Shown here piece by piece: positions 21,591 through 32,440 of a stretch of DNA of 64,000 bases. The notes beneath the pieces were generated by a model, which worked only from the letters and a program-made list of their open reading frames with translations, searched no databases and had not been told where the DNA came from. The first letter of the stretch is position 1; each line of letters opens with the position of its first letter. The position numbers and the translations under genes are program-made. The DNA is from Loripinus fragilis (lineage: Eukaryota > Mollusca > Bivalvia > Lucinida > Lucinidae), in contig OZ026519.1 of NCBI GenBank assembly GCA_964019695.1, forward strand, positions 26,405,213 through 26,469,212. The letters are read 5' to 3'.

Positions 21591-22597
21591 CTATCTAATG
21601 CAATGTATCATCATGGAAAAACACTCTAATCAAATTACTACATCATGATGAAACAAAGAAAAGGGCTCATGACTCACAGATAGTCTGATGAGATTTGATT
21701 TTATTCATATAGATGTTTTTTATAGTATTAATATTGATGGTTTTTAACTAAATCTATCCTTCCTCTCAAATACTTTTTCTTCTTCTGCTATCTCATCAAA
21801 GATGTTTGAGCCAGCATAAATTAAAATTCTGGACTGGAATACGGCAAAAGATAAGATGTGGAATGGTATTGGTTGGTATGGATTCCTAGGCGTAATAACA
21901 ACATCTACGACTTATATAAGTCTAGCGTAAAGGCGGCGCCTCATGATGCGTAATTAGGACTGGTCAACCTTAGGCATAGGTAAAAGCTGAAAATGAGGAG
22001 TGGTTTTATTCAAAAGTAACTGTATCATCTTGCGCCATTATCTCAGTATAGACGCAAAACACATTATTTAGTCCTTAAAACGCCAGCAAAATAACTGCAT
22101 CTGAAAATGTCTATTTAACATAAGCATAGAGGCAAACATTGTGGACCAAGAGCAGATCTGGGTCCTCACTGTTTGTCTTTGAGGCTTCGCATATTTTAGT
22201 GGACGACAAAAAATTCATTTTGGGATTATGCGCTTTAAGGGTTAATAAATGTGAGTTCAGTGTGTATACCGTTAGAATTTTCATGAAATGCACGCACGTT
22301 TGCGCGGCCCAAGCCACTTACTATACTTCTACCACGACCTCTAAGGCATGACCCTCGATTTATTCAATGCATTTACCGTTACAGTCACGCCTCAAAGCGT
22401 TTGGTGGAAGTGTAATTCCTCATCAAACTATAAATAGAATCTGATTTCTCTTGTTTAGCAGAAGAACTAGTCGAACAACGCCCAGATATGAATATTAAAG
22501 TTACCGCCTTTACAGTAAGCGAAAAGTCTATTAATACCTGGTCAGGCAATTCTGGTTAGAAAAGTTAATATTCATGTGTATTAAATGTATGTACTAT
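21591..22597. other. no gene recognised
   Basis: Non-repetitive as far as I can see, apart from TTTACAGTAAGCGAAAAGTC at about 22510, an inverted match to 21171-21189. Confidence 0.5.
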
Positions 22598-22712
22598 TCG
22601 CTGATAAAGTGTCTTGCCCCATGACACAACACTATGACTCTGGTGATTCACAAATTAGTAATCCTTCGATCCCTTGTGTAATACTCTACGAACAGAGCCA
22701 CTGTGCTTCTTA
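22598..22712 (-). repeat. degenerate SINE fragment, minus strand
   Basis: GTGTCTTGCCCCATGACACA and AGAGCCACTGTGCTTCT are decayed versions of the body and head of the SINE at 6945-7140. Confidence 0.55.
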
Positions 22713-22998
22713 AGTCCATTATCTTTGAAAATATGACGTCGTAGGTCGGAGGGCTCCCTTTTTTTAGCTTGGATGAAACCCAACAGCAACATATTGGACA
22801 CTGTGAGAGCGCTCGCCAAATGCTGGGGCGTGCCTTTGCGCTATTTTTAGCTAGCCAGTGGGCAGTTTTTTGACTGAGGCTTATTTTGTGTATATACGCG
22901 AGCTGTGAATAATCTTATATGGCCGTTCACATATGCATGAATGTACTACATGTAATTGCATTTATGAAAAGAACTAAACTCGTGTATCATCCCTTATT

Positions 22999-23062
22999 TA
23001 CCCATTGCTGCAGTGGTAGAATGTTCAACTTGAGACCAAGTAGTCCCTGGTTTGAGCCCTAT
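22999..23062 (+). repeat. degenerate SINE head
   Basis: TGCAGTGGTAGAATGTTCAA (A-box region) and GGTTTGAGCCC (B-box region) remain from the same SINE family. No body is left. Confidence 0.5.
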
Positions 23063-23773
23063 TTCTTGTTTTTTTGTTAACTTATTTGTTTGTGTTTATC
23101 ATGGAAGTGACATAACGACATGTACCACTAGTGGTTTACAAATTTTGGTAACGCTATGTAATAACGTCCGTAATGGTTTCTTATATAATTATATGGCAAC
23201 ATCAAAGCTTAGTTCCGGGCAATTTCTAAAAGCGATTTAAAAGTAGTTTTAGGGTCATACAATACATAGAACCTAACAACCGTGCTCCTGTATTATTAAA
23301 TTTATTAAGCTTGTCACGAATAAATGACAAAATTCTTGGCAAGCCTCGCATTTTATCTCTTTTTACAGCTCATTTAATAACTTCAATATTGGGATCAAAC
23401 GTGATTTTCTATGCATTACCACCTGCTATAACACCAGGGTAAAGTTGAAACCCAAACCAGAAAGGCGAGGGTTATGACTACCCCTGAGGTGTCTAGCAGA
23501 TATTAGTGTATCAGAAAACCATTATTGCATAATATAGATCAATATAAGGTCATTTTCTCGCTTGAAAACTTGCAACAACGTTTTCGAAATAGAACATTCT
23601 TCCAGATCAAAGACTTGCGTCATCCTGACAGCACTTCTATACGCGTTACTGCTGATGACGTTACTTTTGTAACGGGTGCAGAATACTTATACTGTACGTA
23701 AAGCAAAAAAAACTAAAGAAAAGAATAAAAGCAACAACAAAAATGCTATGAATCAACAGCACATTAAAATTTC

Positions 23774-23776
<3 letters not shown>
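23063..23776. other. no gene recognised
   Basis: AT-rich, non-coding, no clear repeat. Confidence 0.5.

Positions 23777-23816
<40 letters not shown>
23777..23816 (+). repeat. (CT)n microsatellite
   Basis: About 20 uninterrupted CT dinucleotides, continuing imperfectly to 23830. It creates serine/leucine and arginine/glutamate open frames on the two strands that are not genes. Confidence 0.95.
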
Positions 23817-23820
<4 letters not shown>

Positions 23821-23830
23821 ACTCTCATAC

Positions 23831-24731
23831 ATTCACCCTCAGTTTGGCACACACACAAGAGCGCGCGCACGAACGCACTTTTAAGGTCTTAAGGGGTCCT
23901 AGAACGTGCCAAATGAAGAATAGACAAATAATAGGCTTTTCCGCACACGGACCTAAATTAAACAACATCAACTCAAACAATACACTGTCTACGCACACCT
24001 AAATTAAACAATGAAGTAGGTATTGCACTCCATGCCTGTTTTTATTTCAGAGGTAAAAAAAATAAAATAGCACAAAAAAACGAGCACGTTGACATATGCT
24101 TTTTAATAAATTATAAGTATTTATACAAAATTTCCTTCAAAATAATAAGTTTTTTGTTTCTGTAGTTTCATTGTGTGACATTTTTTATTCAAGATTTAAA
24201 CGATTTTTTTGACCTTGATATTTTTTACAAAATTGATTTTAGCTTAAAAAATAAGCTACGTGCCTTTTTTCGCTGTTTTTTGTGTGTGTTCTTTTATTAG
24301 CCAATAGCATGTAGCGAATTTCAAGATAAAAATATGGTATTTCACACATTCAATTTTTTTTGAAATATGAGAATTTGGTATTTTGAAAAACTCATATTTT
24401 AATATATTTAAAGTTTAATAACTTTTTAAAAAGCACGGTAAGGTCCTGTTATTTTTGTCAAAATAGATGAGTTTTGAGCTATTTTTTAACATATCAAACG
24501 ATGGTAACTTTTTGGACATATGCTGATGAGTCCGGTACTACCTTAGAGCTTTGCAAATATTTATATTTTTTCGCCATGGTCTGAAGACGTTCGTGTGGTT
24601 TATAGAGTTTGCACGTGTTTAAGTCATGGCTTGGAGGTGTACTTGTGGTCCTTTCATACTAGAGAATTATTTTTGTTACCTTTTCAACGTTGTGAACGTA
24701 GTCATTTCTTTCGGTTTGAATGCTACCAGTG
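23831..24731. other. AT-rich non-coding DNA with fragments of the ~190-bp array
   Basis: Long A/T runs at 24050-24500. CATGGTCTGAAGACGTTCGT at 24576 and CATGGCTTGGAGGTGTACTT at 24626 are fragments of the old array seen near 20.3 kb. Confidence 0.45.
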
Positions 24732-24733
24732 TA

Positions 24734-25354
24734 CAGTAAACCTGTGTAAAACGGCCACTCAAAAATAGACAAAGATCGTAATGACAAATAGTAGCTAAAT
24801 AAAGGTCATTCTAATGCACTTGCAAATGCAACGCGACGTCTGATTGGATAACGTCATGAATTTTCGACAGTATATCCCGCGAATTACTGTCGGAAACGCG
24901 ACGTCATTACGTATCGTCGCTTTTCATTGGTTGACAAGTGATTATATGCAGCTGGCAAGCGGTTTTATGCAGCTGGCAGCCGCTTGGCGTATAGGCGCAA
25001 CAAAGTACATTTTCACTGTCTTTTTGAAGGGAAAATGTTAATAGTGCATTAGAATGGGGATAACCATATTCAAAATTTCCATTTGGGGAGGTATATTGTC
25101 GGATATACGTTCGGAAATCACGTTTTACGGCTCCGCCCACGTGTCGCCGTAAAACTAAATTTCCGACCGAATATTCGACGATTTACCTCCCCAAATGAAC
25201 ATTTTGAATACAGTTATCCCCTAAATGTCAAAAGTATTGCAGAATGCTCCCCTTGGAACATTCTGCAATGCTTTTGACCTGCATTAAGCGATAATTGGTC
25301 TTAAAACCGATTTGTGTTCTTTTTTAGAACGGCCGTTTTACACAGTTTTTACTG
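24734..25354. mobile_element. TA-flanked palindromic MITE with nested hairpins
   Basis: Termini CAGTAAACCTGTGTAAAACG and CGTTTTACACAGTTTTTACT-G are inverted, with TA on each side. Inside are an inverted pair ATTCTAATGCAC / GTGCATTAGAAT (24810, 25045), a ~170-bp palindrome (25056-25221) and a 55-bp hairpin (25227-25281, TCAAAAGTATTGCAGAATG). CAGT ends with TA duplications recall pogo/Tc1-type MITEs. No protein. Confidence 0.72.
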
Positions 25355-25356
25355 TA

Positions 25357-25774
25357 TATATACATATACATGTACATGGTGTACTTTATGTGTGCATCTA
25401 CGCCTTCAGTTATTCACCAACTACTTTAAAACTATGCACATTCTAAAGACATGGTCGGAAAATATGTATGCGCTGAGATTAGGTATGCCAACCTTCCAAC
25501 CTTGTAACATTATATCGGCTGGAATGCTATCAATATCAACATACATTGAGTACCTATTTTGCGTAACTACTCCAACAGATTCATATTGAGTAAGGTTTTT
25601 TAGTCGTAGTCGTAAGATGGACATATCGTCGGTCGGGAGTCAAAACATCATAACTCTGATTTTAATAAAGTGACCTTTGTCAACGCGGGAATTCAAAACG
25701 CATTGCGCACATTCTGTCAAATTCTCGTAGCTCTAGACCAATTAGAACCCCCCTTAAAAAGCATCAATCATGCA
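25357..25774. other. no gene recognised
   Basis: Non-coding; weak trace of the ~190-bp array near 25450-25550 (GGAATGCTATCAATATCAAC). Confidence 0.45.
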
Positions 25775-26122
25775 TGAGTCTTTCGTGCAAGCCAAATATC
25801 TATGTGTCTTGGTCCACATTTGAATTAAGGGTGAGGTTGGCGCCGTTAAACCGGTTTGGGCCCTCTAGTAAAATATTATACTAAATGTTCCAAGGCCGCA
25901 CTTCTTTTGTGGATCTTTTATGTTTTTTTTATTGTCTTGTGTTTGTTATGCCTTTGTACGCGTCTGTTTATTTCTGCCTTGTGGTCACCTGCTGGGAAAG
26001 GGCTGCCCTCTTGGCACTTTTTCTGGTGTCTAACTGTGAGTTTGTCACTTTCTCATTGGTATCCTCGGTCAGGTGTTGTACTTGATTCTATCGATTCCTG
26101 ATCTTTGCACCCTGACTTACTT
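25775..26122 (-). repeat. dispersed repeat family A, minus strand
   Basis: AAGGGTGAGGTTGGCGCCGT through GTGGATCTTTTATG to GATTCCTGATCTTTGCACCC matches 6150-6507. Its intact GATCTTTTATG shows the empty site for the insertion at 27855-28885. Confidence 0.8.
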
Positions 26123-26640
26123 CAAAATATCGTATCTACGAAAAATCACATCATTTTGGTGCTCATTTGAACAAGAATGAAAATGATGCTCAAAATGTCG
26201 TAACTGGATGGGTTTTCACGCAAAAATGGTCAAAATGATAACTCAACTCTTCATAATGACCGTGAAATCTTTATTTGAAGTTCAAAACTCCAATAACAGT
26301 GAAATTGGATGTTAATAAATATAATCCTGTCTGATTTTCAGCAACAAAGGATTTATCCAGTTTTTTGTCTCTCCTGAAAAATGTAAAAATCATAGATACA
26401 AGTTTTTTTACTCCTGACCTACGATATGCTTTTGGTATAATCTTGTCTTTTTGACGTTATGACAGGCTGGAATCCTATTATTTGTTATATACAGCAGAAA
26501 CATTGTGAACGCAACTTCTCCTATAGCTTTTACCAATATTTCTTAAATATTTCAATCGCTTTAGAGATGGTCTGAAGATGTGCATGCAGTTTTGATATAA
26601 TCCTTAAACGTTTTTCTTTTGTTAACTTTTCTGTTTTGAA
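26123..26640. other. no gene; trace of the ~190-bp array
   Basis: 26430-26640 contains GATGGTCTGAAGATGTGCAT, another fragment of the array at 20.3 kb. The rest is unassigned. Confidence 0.45.
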
Positions 26641-27000
26641 CTTACAAAAATAGTAAGCGAGTATGATCAGGAAATACCACAATCACAAACTGCAGACAAA
26701 CTAGGGGCATCGTGAGGAGTAGTCACACAAAAATCACGAGACACGAGGAAGACAAACAGAGTAAAGCAGCCAGCTCTCTCTTTCCTATCAAGATTATTGC
26801 AAAACTAGACTGGACATAAAGTAACACACAACAAAACATAGAACAGTTACAGAATCCCACAGAACCAACAACAACAGAACCACCGCCTTAGAACGGAAGT
26901 AGCCAAAGCCACCGGGGGTATGAAATGTATTTTATTGGTACCAAATCTTCGCCTTAAATTCTGCTGTTGTTGAAGCACAAAAATTGTTAAGCTCGCATAG
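26641..27000 (+). repeat. dispersed repeat family B
   Basis: Same order of landmarks as 21211-21590, from ATGATCAGGAAATACCACAA to ATTCTGCTGTTGTTGAAGCA. Confidence 0.8.
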
Positions 27001-27402
27001 ATGATTCCAAACTATTGCAATTTATTAACCCAACTAGCACACAATTAGAAAAAGTAATAGCAATTGCGTCGCATCGACATTGGTACGAACAATTATACGA
27101 AGTTGTTCCCGTGATGGCAGATACTTTCATGATCATTATATTTCAAATAATTACAAGTAATGTCCTGATGATTAAAGTGTTATAGGGCGATGATACGATG
27201 TTATTAACTAGGTCAGTTGATAAAAGTTCAGCTATACGACTATGAGTTATATAAGCGCTTCTTGTACGCATATGTATTAAATGAGTGTTAAAGAAATTAG
27301 AGAGCATAATGCCATACATTTAGTACCACGTGTACCCGAGTATACATTGCCATTGGGAAACCCCGTTTACAGTTCAATTTGTGGTTAAGATAAGAAAAAC
27401 AC

Positions 27403-27539
27403 TTGCCCGAATTCTGTGGACTATATTTACTCTGAAGTTCTACGAAAGATCCCTCTGGTAAAGATGATGCAGCCAGCTCCTGTAGCAGCTCGAAACATGC
27501 CGTTATGTATACCTTTGGTGACTTTGAGGTCGAAGACAT
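27403..27539 (-). CDS. candidate 5' coding exon, paralogue 1 (function unknown)
   Basis: From the ATG at 27539 it encodes 45 residues (ending SLPEGSFVELQSKYSPQNSG) plus two bases, then a GT. The exon at 31787-31914 encodes the same segment with mostly synonymous base changes, as expected if both are or were translated. Both would end in phase 2. I do not recognise the domain and found no downstream exon. It could be a duplicated exon, a gene start or a decayed copy. Confidence 0.4.
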
Positions 27540-27714
27540 TTGGACTTAGTCTTTAAATTAAAATTAAATAGACTTAACTAACACGTTAAATTGTATTTAT
27601 CATAAAAATACGAGTAGCGACCAAGTGTAATAGATAAAAAATGATTTAAGTTTTCGCTGTATTACGAGGGACGTTCATTTAATTGTGGTACTGTGATTTA
27701 GCAAGACGCATTAA

Positions 27715-29075
27715 GCAAACCAAACATCTATGTGTCTTGATCCACATTCTGAAATAAGGCTGGGGTTGGCGCGCCGTGAAACCGGTTAAGCTCTTCAGCA
27801 GTAAAATATTTTTACTGATCATACCAAGGCGGTGCTTCTTTTGAAGATCATTTATACTGCCGTCAAGAAAAAAACGCCTCATCTAAAAAGTAAACGTGAA
27901 TATCTCTTAGACTGATCACAGTAAAGTGATGAATTTAAGTGCGTTATAACATCTTATCAGTCAAGCGTATCTCATGAAAACAAAATTGCCGAAATAATAT
28001 TTGAGGCTGAGAAAACGACTTCGGTTTGAGACAGGGGTCACCAGTTTCGTGCGACACAAGATTTTAGCCACATTTGCTTTGTTTCCAGACACAATCCGTT
28101 GACAAGAAAAACGTGTTACCCTTGTAAAACAGTCTCTATTTTACAAAAAGTGAGTTTATAATGTTCAGACAGTGTTTGTATGCGTCTGCTGAACGAAACA
28201 ACTTACCCCACCTACCTTTACGCCATGCATTTCAGTAAAACTTTAACGTCATGAATTTGCAAAGTGGGAAAAATATTGTAACGAATCATTTGCAAAAGTC
28301 TTAAGTCTTTAACCAGCGACGATTGCTGAGAAAACGCAATCAGGCACGTGTTCCAGACGGCCGTTTTGGATGATGTTAACGTAGACAAACGACTTGCCAT
28401 TGGACGTTACAGCTCATTTTAAATAACGTAATTTTATGTAGGAATATTCTGTGTACATTACCTAATGTACCCCCTTAACAAAGTTTTCCATTACTTAAAA
28501 CAAACGAAAATGCTGTCAAGTTTCGTAAACGGACCTTACATTTTGTCTTGAATATGACGTCATAATTTCATAAAGTTATTACTCGCAGGCACAACTGTTT
28601 GTAAAAATGATCCAAATGTTGTTCATTGTTTGTCAAAACATTAACAGCACAAACTGGGTGCAAATTCAAATCGAAACCAGAAGCAATTGATGCATAATGC
28701 CGTCATGTGTACGTTGAGCCTGTATGACGTCATCGGAATAACGCGTCACCTGCATATCAAATATAAGTCATTTTCCAAAATCGCCAAACCTCTACATAAA
28801 GAAGCAGTACGTGGCTGTTCATTTTTGTATATCATCGCTGAGAAATTAGTGATAATGAGTGGGGCGTTTTTAGTTGACTTGAGCATATGTTATTTCCGTC
28901 CTTTTTTATGCTTTCGTGTGCATCTGTTTATTGATTGCTGGAAAAGGGCTGACCTCTTGGCTCTCGTTTGTGACGTCTTATTGTGAAAATGTCACTTTCC
29001 CATTGGTATCCTGGGTCAGGTGTGGTGCTTGATTGTATCGATTCCTGATCTTTGCCCTCTTTTTTTACTTTTATA
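27715..29075 (-). repeat. dispersed repeat family A inside the mariner, itself split by 27855-28885
   Basis: 27715-27854 and 28886-29075 together make the family-A sequence seen at 6150-6507 and 25775-26122. Confidence 0.78.
27855..28885. mobile_element. TA-flanked non-autonomous transposon, 1.03 kb (TACT..AAACGC family, copy e3)
   Basis: Starts TACTGCCGTCAAGAAAAAAA-CGC and ends GCGTTTTTAGTTGACTTGAG-CA, an imperfect inverted pair. TA lies on both sides (27853-27854, 28886-28887). The uninterrupted family-A copies give the empty site TTTATG with one TA. Interior is rich in ACGT motifs and has no transposase. Related in terminus and size to 37050-38162 and 42760-43898. Confidence 0.72.
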
Positions 29076-29079
29076 GGAC

Positions 29080-30139
29080 TTATCGATATTTCACTCATTT
29101 CAACTTGTTGATGTGTTTTCCCTTGATAGAAACCCAGTTTTCTAGTCTTAAAATACAGGCTCTGAATGCAGATAAGTAGATTTTTGGGCACACCCTGTAG
29201 AAACTGAACAATTGCTTAGCCAAGATCATGTCTGGAGAGATTGTTTTTAGTTAAGCCAATAGGAAAAAATCACAGGGACTAAAGTCTGGCGAATAAGATG
29301 GACTCTGAAGCTGTATCACGTTTTCCGTTCCCTGGAACTCCTGAACCAGTTTACACGTGTTAGCACCGGCATTGTCATGAATAAGGCACAGGTATCTTAG
29401 ATTCGGTTAGATTGTTTCTTTTCTTATTTGTTTTTCTTTCGTTGTTGAAACCTCGTTGTTTTTATAGATCTTATTTGTAACTTTTTGAGCTTTGGCACTT
29501 AACCATGAACAATGAGCCAATCAGAATTCGAATTAAGGAATAACTTTTCCATGCGCGTTTTGTTCTTTTACGATGTCAGTCCTAGCTTGGTATTTGCACA
29601 GCCACGGCTTATTATTGACTCATCTCTGGGGATCAGATTTTTATATCTAGGTTCCATCAACTGTTAGTAGTTCTGATATTCTAGATTTGTCACAAGTTTG
29701 GCACTTAAAAAATAAAAGGACATTTTTTATACTAGTAGCCTTTTTGTTCTTTAGTCAAGCGATGGGGGCACACCGAGTACAAACCTTTCTAAGTTTTAAC
29801 TATTGAGTTCAAAATTGTACGAGCTGACCCCGATGTTATGCTAACACTATGAGAAATATCTTTCACTGTTAGTTTGGTGTCTCGTGTAATCGAGCCTGCC
29901 ACAGCAGCAATATTAGCATTGGTTAAAACAATTTTGGGCTGACCAGGACCATCTTTGAGGTTAGTGTAACCATCTTGAAAATTCTTGTGCCACCTGAAAA
30001 TTAACGTTTTGGAAGCTGTAGATGCTCTATGCGTCTGACACAATGTATTATATGTCTGTGAGCCTGAAAAGTTCAGATGTACATGACCTATAATATAGGT
30101 CCTTATTTCAAAACTTGCTGGAGTTTTCATTAAATACAT
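29080..30139 (-). pseudogene. mariner transposase pseudogene (DD34D)
   Basis: The N-terminal helix-turn-helix part is readable from 30139 to 29789 (IFRWHKNFQDGY, LKDGPGQPK, then TVKDISHSVSITSGSARTIL). Later parts have lost frame and carry stops. The DETW-equivalent region reads VDGT followed by a stop. HDNAG and SPDFSPCDFF remain, and exactly 34 residues separate their aspartates, the mariner DD34D spacing. It catalyses cut-and-paste transposition at TA in intact relatives; this copy cannot. Confidence 0.85.
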
Positions 30140-30342
30140 ACTATTTTAGTCAGCGTATAACGACTGCGCATGTTTGAACGAACTTTTCATAACCTTTAAA
30201 AGAACGACTAGAATCATCAAAATTTCATTCCATTATTCAAAACCACTCCCCCGTGAAGTTACCGCCATTTTCACGAGTTTCTTACAGCCATGTTGTAAGG
30301 AGGTGCATAATTGCCAGAATTAAATGAACGCCCCTCGAAGTA

Positions 30343-30607
30343 TGAACGGTTACGAGTCATTCTCTAGTCTCTAATGTATACGTATTCAACATATTTTAAA
30401 ATTATTTTATCTCTGGGTGCCAGATTTACACAGACAGAAAAAGAAAATGCAATCAAAGTAAACAGTTGATTACTGTTACGCCCTGACCGTCTTCTAGAAT
30501 GTTCCAATGACATGTAATACATTCAACAATTAAAGAGTTAAGAGAGATGTGCCCTAGAACTTTATCTGTAGGTTATATATTTGGATCACGACGTGAGAAA
30601 ACCTGTC
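30343..30607. other. no gene recognised
   Basis: Short non-coding stretch between the mariner and the next tandem array. Confidence 0.5.
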
Positions 30608-31425
30608 TTCGGGGTTTCCAATCAGGTCATACTAATTTAATATGCAACATGACTACTTTCAGAAAAAAATGTTATGACCTTTGACCCCATCCAAGGGGTC
30701 GAGGGTATGTGTAAGGACAGAATATGTGCTTGCATGGTGCTGCATTCATGTTGCTGCATTCGTGATTCCATTTAATTTGATACGCAACATGACCATGTTC
30801 TGAACAAAAAGAGCTTTGACCCTTTGAACCCACCCTAGGTCGGGGGCGGGGGTCTACGGACTTAATATTTGCTACCATGTTGCTGCATGCCTCATTCCCT
30901 TTAATTTGATATGCAACATGACCATACTCTGAAAATGTTGAATTTTCACCTCTTGACCCACCTCCAGGGTCAGAGGAGACTATCTGCAGGCCAAATATTT
31001 TCTACCATGTTGCTGCATTCCTGATTCCATTTAATTGTATATGCAACATGAATATGTTCTGAAAAAGTTTATTATTTACCCCCTCCCCATGGGTCGGGGG
31101 ATAGGTGTTGTCTGGGGGCAAAACATTTGCTACCATGTTGCTGCATGCGTCATCCCCTTTAATTTGACATGCTTCATTACCATATTCTGAAAAAGAATGA
31201 ATTTTGACCTTTGACCCCCATCCCCAGAGGATCAGGGGGTTCTGCAGGCAAAATATTTGCTACCATGTTGCTGCATTCGTGATTCCATTTAATTTGATAT
31301 GCAACATGACCATGTTCTAAAAAAGTTGAATTTTGACCTTTAACCCCCCCCCCCCCCCCCGGGTTGGGGTGGGGGGTCTCCAGGCAAAATATTTGCGACA
31401 AAGTTACTGCATGCGTCATTTTCTT
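30608..31425 (+). repeat. tandem array, ~130-bp unit, about six copies
   Basis: CTACCATGTTGCTGCAT recurs at 30872, 31002, 31130, 31260 and, diverged, about 31397 (spacing 128-136). Each unit also has TTTAATTTGATATGCAACAT and a G/C-rich GACCC..GGGTC part. Proline/glycine-rich frames on the minus strand are products of the repeat. Confidence 0.88.
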
Positions 31426-31786
31426 TTATTTCAGACAGATTCATTTTTCAAGTATAAATTATCTATTAATACAAAGTATAGGTAATACTACTTATAATAT
31501 ATGCTACACATTGTGAAACGTAGCATATTTAATATATGTCATTAAACAACGAACTTTAAAATCGCGAATTTTGGCTCTACGTTGTGTGATAGAATAATTT
31601 AATCAGTTTTGGTTATTCACTGGAAGCGAGAGAGTCGCTTTCAAAGAACACCCACAATCCATATTGATTATAAGAAATAACAAATATTGTATTTATCGCA
31701 ATGCGTCAATTCACACAAGCGAAAATGGTATTCTTGCGCACATAATCTTCAAGAGTAAGGGGGACAAGGAAAAGGAGCACTTACAC
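31426..31786. other. no repeat or gene recognised beyond the exon
   Basis: If the exon at 31787-31914 is real, this is the beginning of its first intron. Confidence 0.4.
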
Positions 31787-31914
31787 TTATTTAAGCCCGA
31801 GTTCTGTGGAAGATATTTACTCTCAAGTTCGACGAAAGATCCATCTGGAAGTGATGAAACAGCTGATGAATGAAATTGTTTCACAAAAAGAGCGATGTAA
31901 ATCTTTTTAGACAT
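31787..31914 (-). CDS. candidate 5' coding exon, paralogue 2 (function unknown)
   Basis: From the ATG at 31914 it encodes 42 residues plus two bases, including VSSLPDGSFVELESKYLPQN, then AA|GTGTAAG. The core is 16 of 19 identical to the exon at 27403-27539 in SSLP.GSFVEL.SKY.PQNSG. An alternative donor two bases later (GTAAGT) would change phase. Homology stops at the common NSG, as at an exon end. No later exon was found. Confidence 0.4.
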
Positions 31915-32151
31915 ATTGTCCTAATTCATTGCATTAGAATGCAACATGAGACCTAATATTATTCTCAATAAATTAGTCTGCGAGATCACGTCTCGTTCTC
32001 TCAGTATTTAATTAATGCATATTGGCATGCATGTATTAATATCATATATGTACCTACATAAATGTAGCCAAACCAACCGGTATTAGGAAATGACCACAAA
32101 AACCTCACGGTTTACTGTTAGACCTACTTTTATGATATTGAACTTACGTAA

Positions 32152-32346
32152 TAGACATTTTTACCCACAAAGCGAACTGCTGATAGCGGATAACTGAGTG
32201 CGGATTAAATTTTAGGGAACATCTCAACATTCATTACAATAAAACACCGACATCGGACGGCTATTCAGACTTTATACGATGATGTTCTGTATATACACAC
32301 TGGGTTTGCGGCAATCATGAGCTCAGTTTTTTTTAACAAAACTGTT
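32152..32346 (+). repeat. dispersed repeat family E, copy 1
   Basis: Direct match to 39001-39203: both run from AGACATTTTTACCCACAAAG through TTTAGGGAACATCTCAACAT to AATCATGAGCTCA and a T-run. Confidence 0.82.
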
Positions 32347-32348
32347 TG

Positions 32349-32440
32349 TATGCCCCCAAAGGAACTGTGGGAGGCATATAGTAATTGTTTTGTCCATTCC
32401 TCCATCCGTCCGTGCGTCCGTCAATTCATCTGTCCCGCTT
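32349..32440 (-). mobile_element. hairpin plus CCGT (ACGG) tract, end of a pearl/Helentron-like element
   Basis: The hairpin TATGCCCCC / GGGAGGCATA (32349-32378) is followed by CCGTCCGTGCGTCCGTC and then by the tandem array at 32440. This mirrors, in reverse, the array-ACGG-hairpin order at 7150-9261. Confidence 0.5.

Larger units (their letters stand above)
27662..30340 (-). mobile_element. mariner-type transposon, dead, interrupted by nested repeats
   Basis: Inverted termini TTACGAGGGACGTTCATTTA (27662) and the reverse of AATTAAATGAACGCCCCTCG (ending near 30338) are flanked by TA on both sides (27660-27661, 30341-30342). Removing the family-A repeat (about 27715-29075) leaves about 1.32 kb, the usual mariner size. 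The transposase remnant is on the minus strand. Confidence 0.8.

Noticed and set aside
21171..22530. Inverted CTTTTCGCTTACTGTAAA pair as ends of a 1.36-kb element
   Set aside because: Only about 18-20 bp match, no target duplication could be seen, and a family-B repeat fills one side; too weak to call.
23661..24002. Open frames on both strands at 23.7-24.0 kb
   Set aside because: Their bulk is the CT microsatellite translated as Ser/Leu or Arg/Glu runs.
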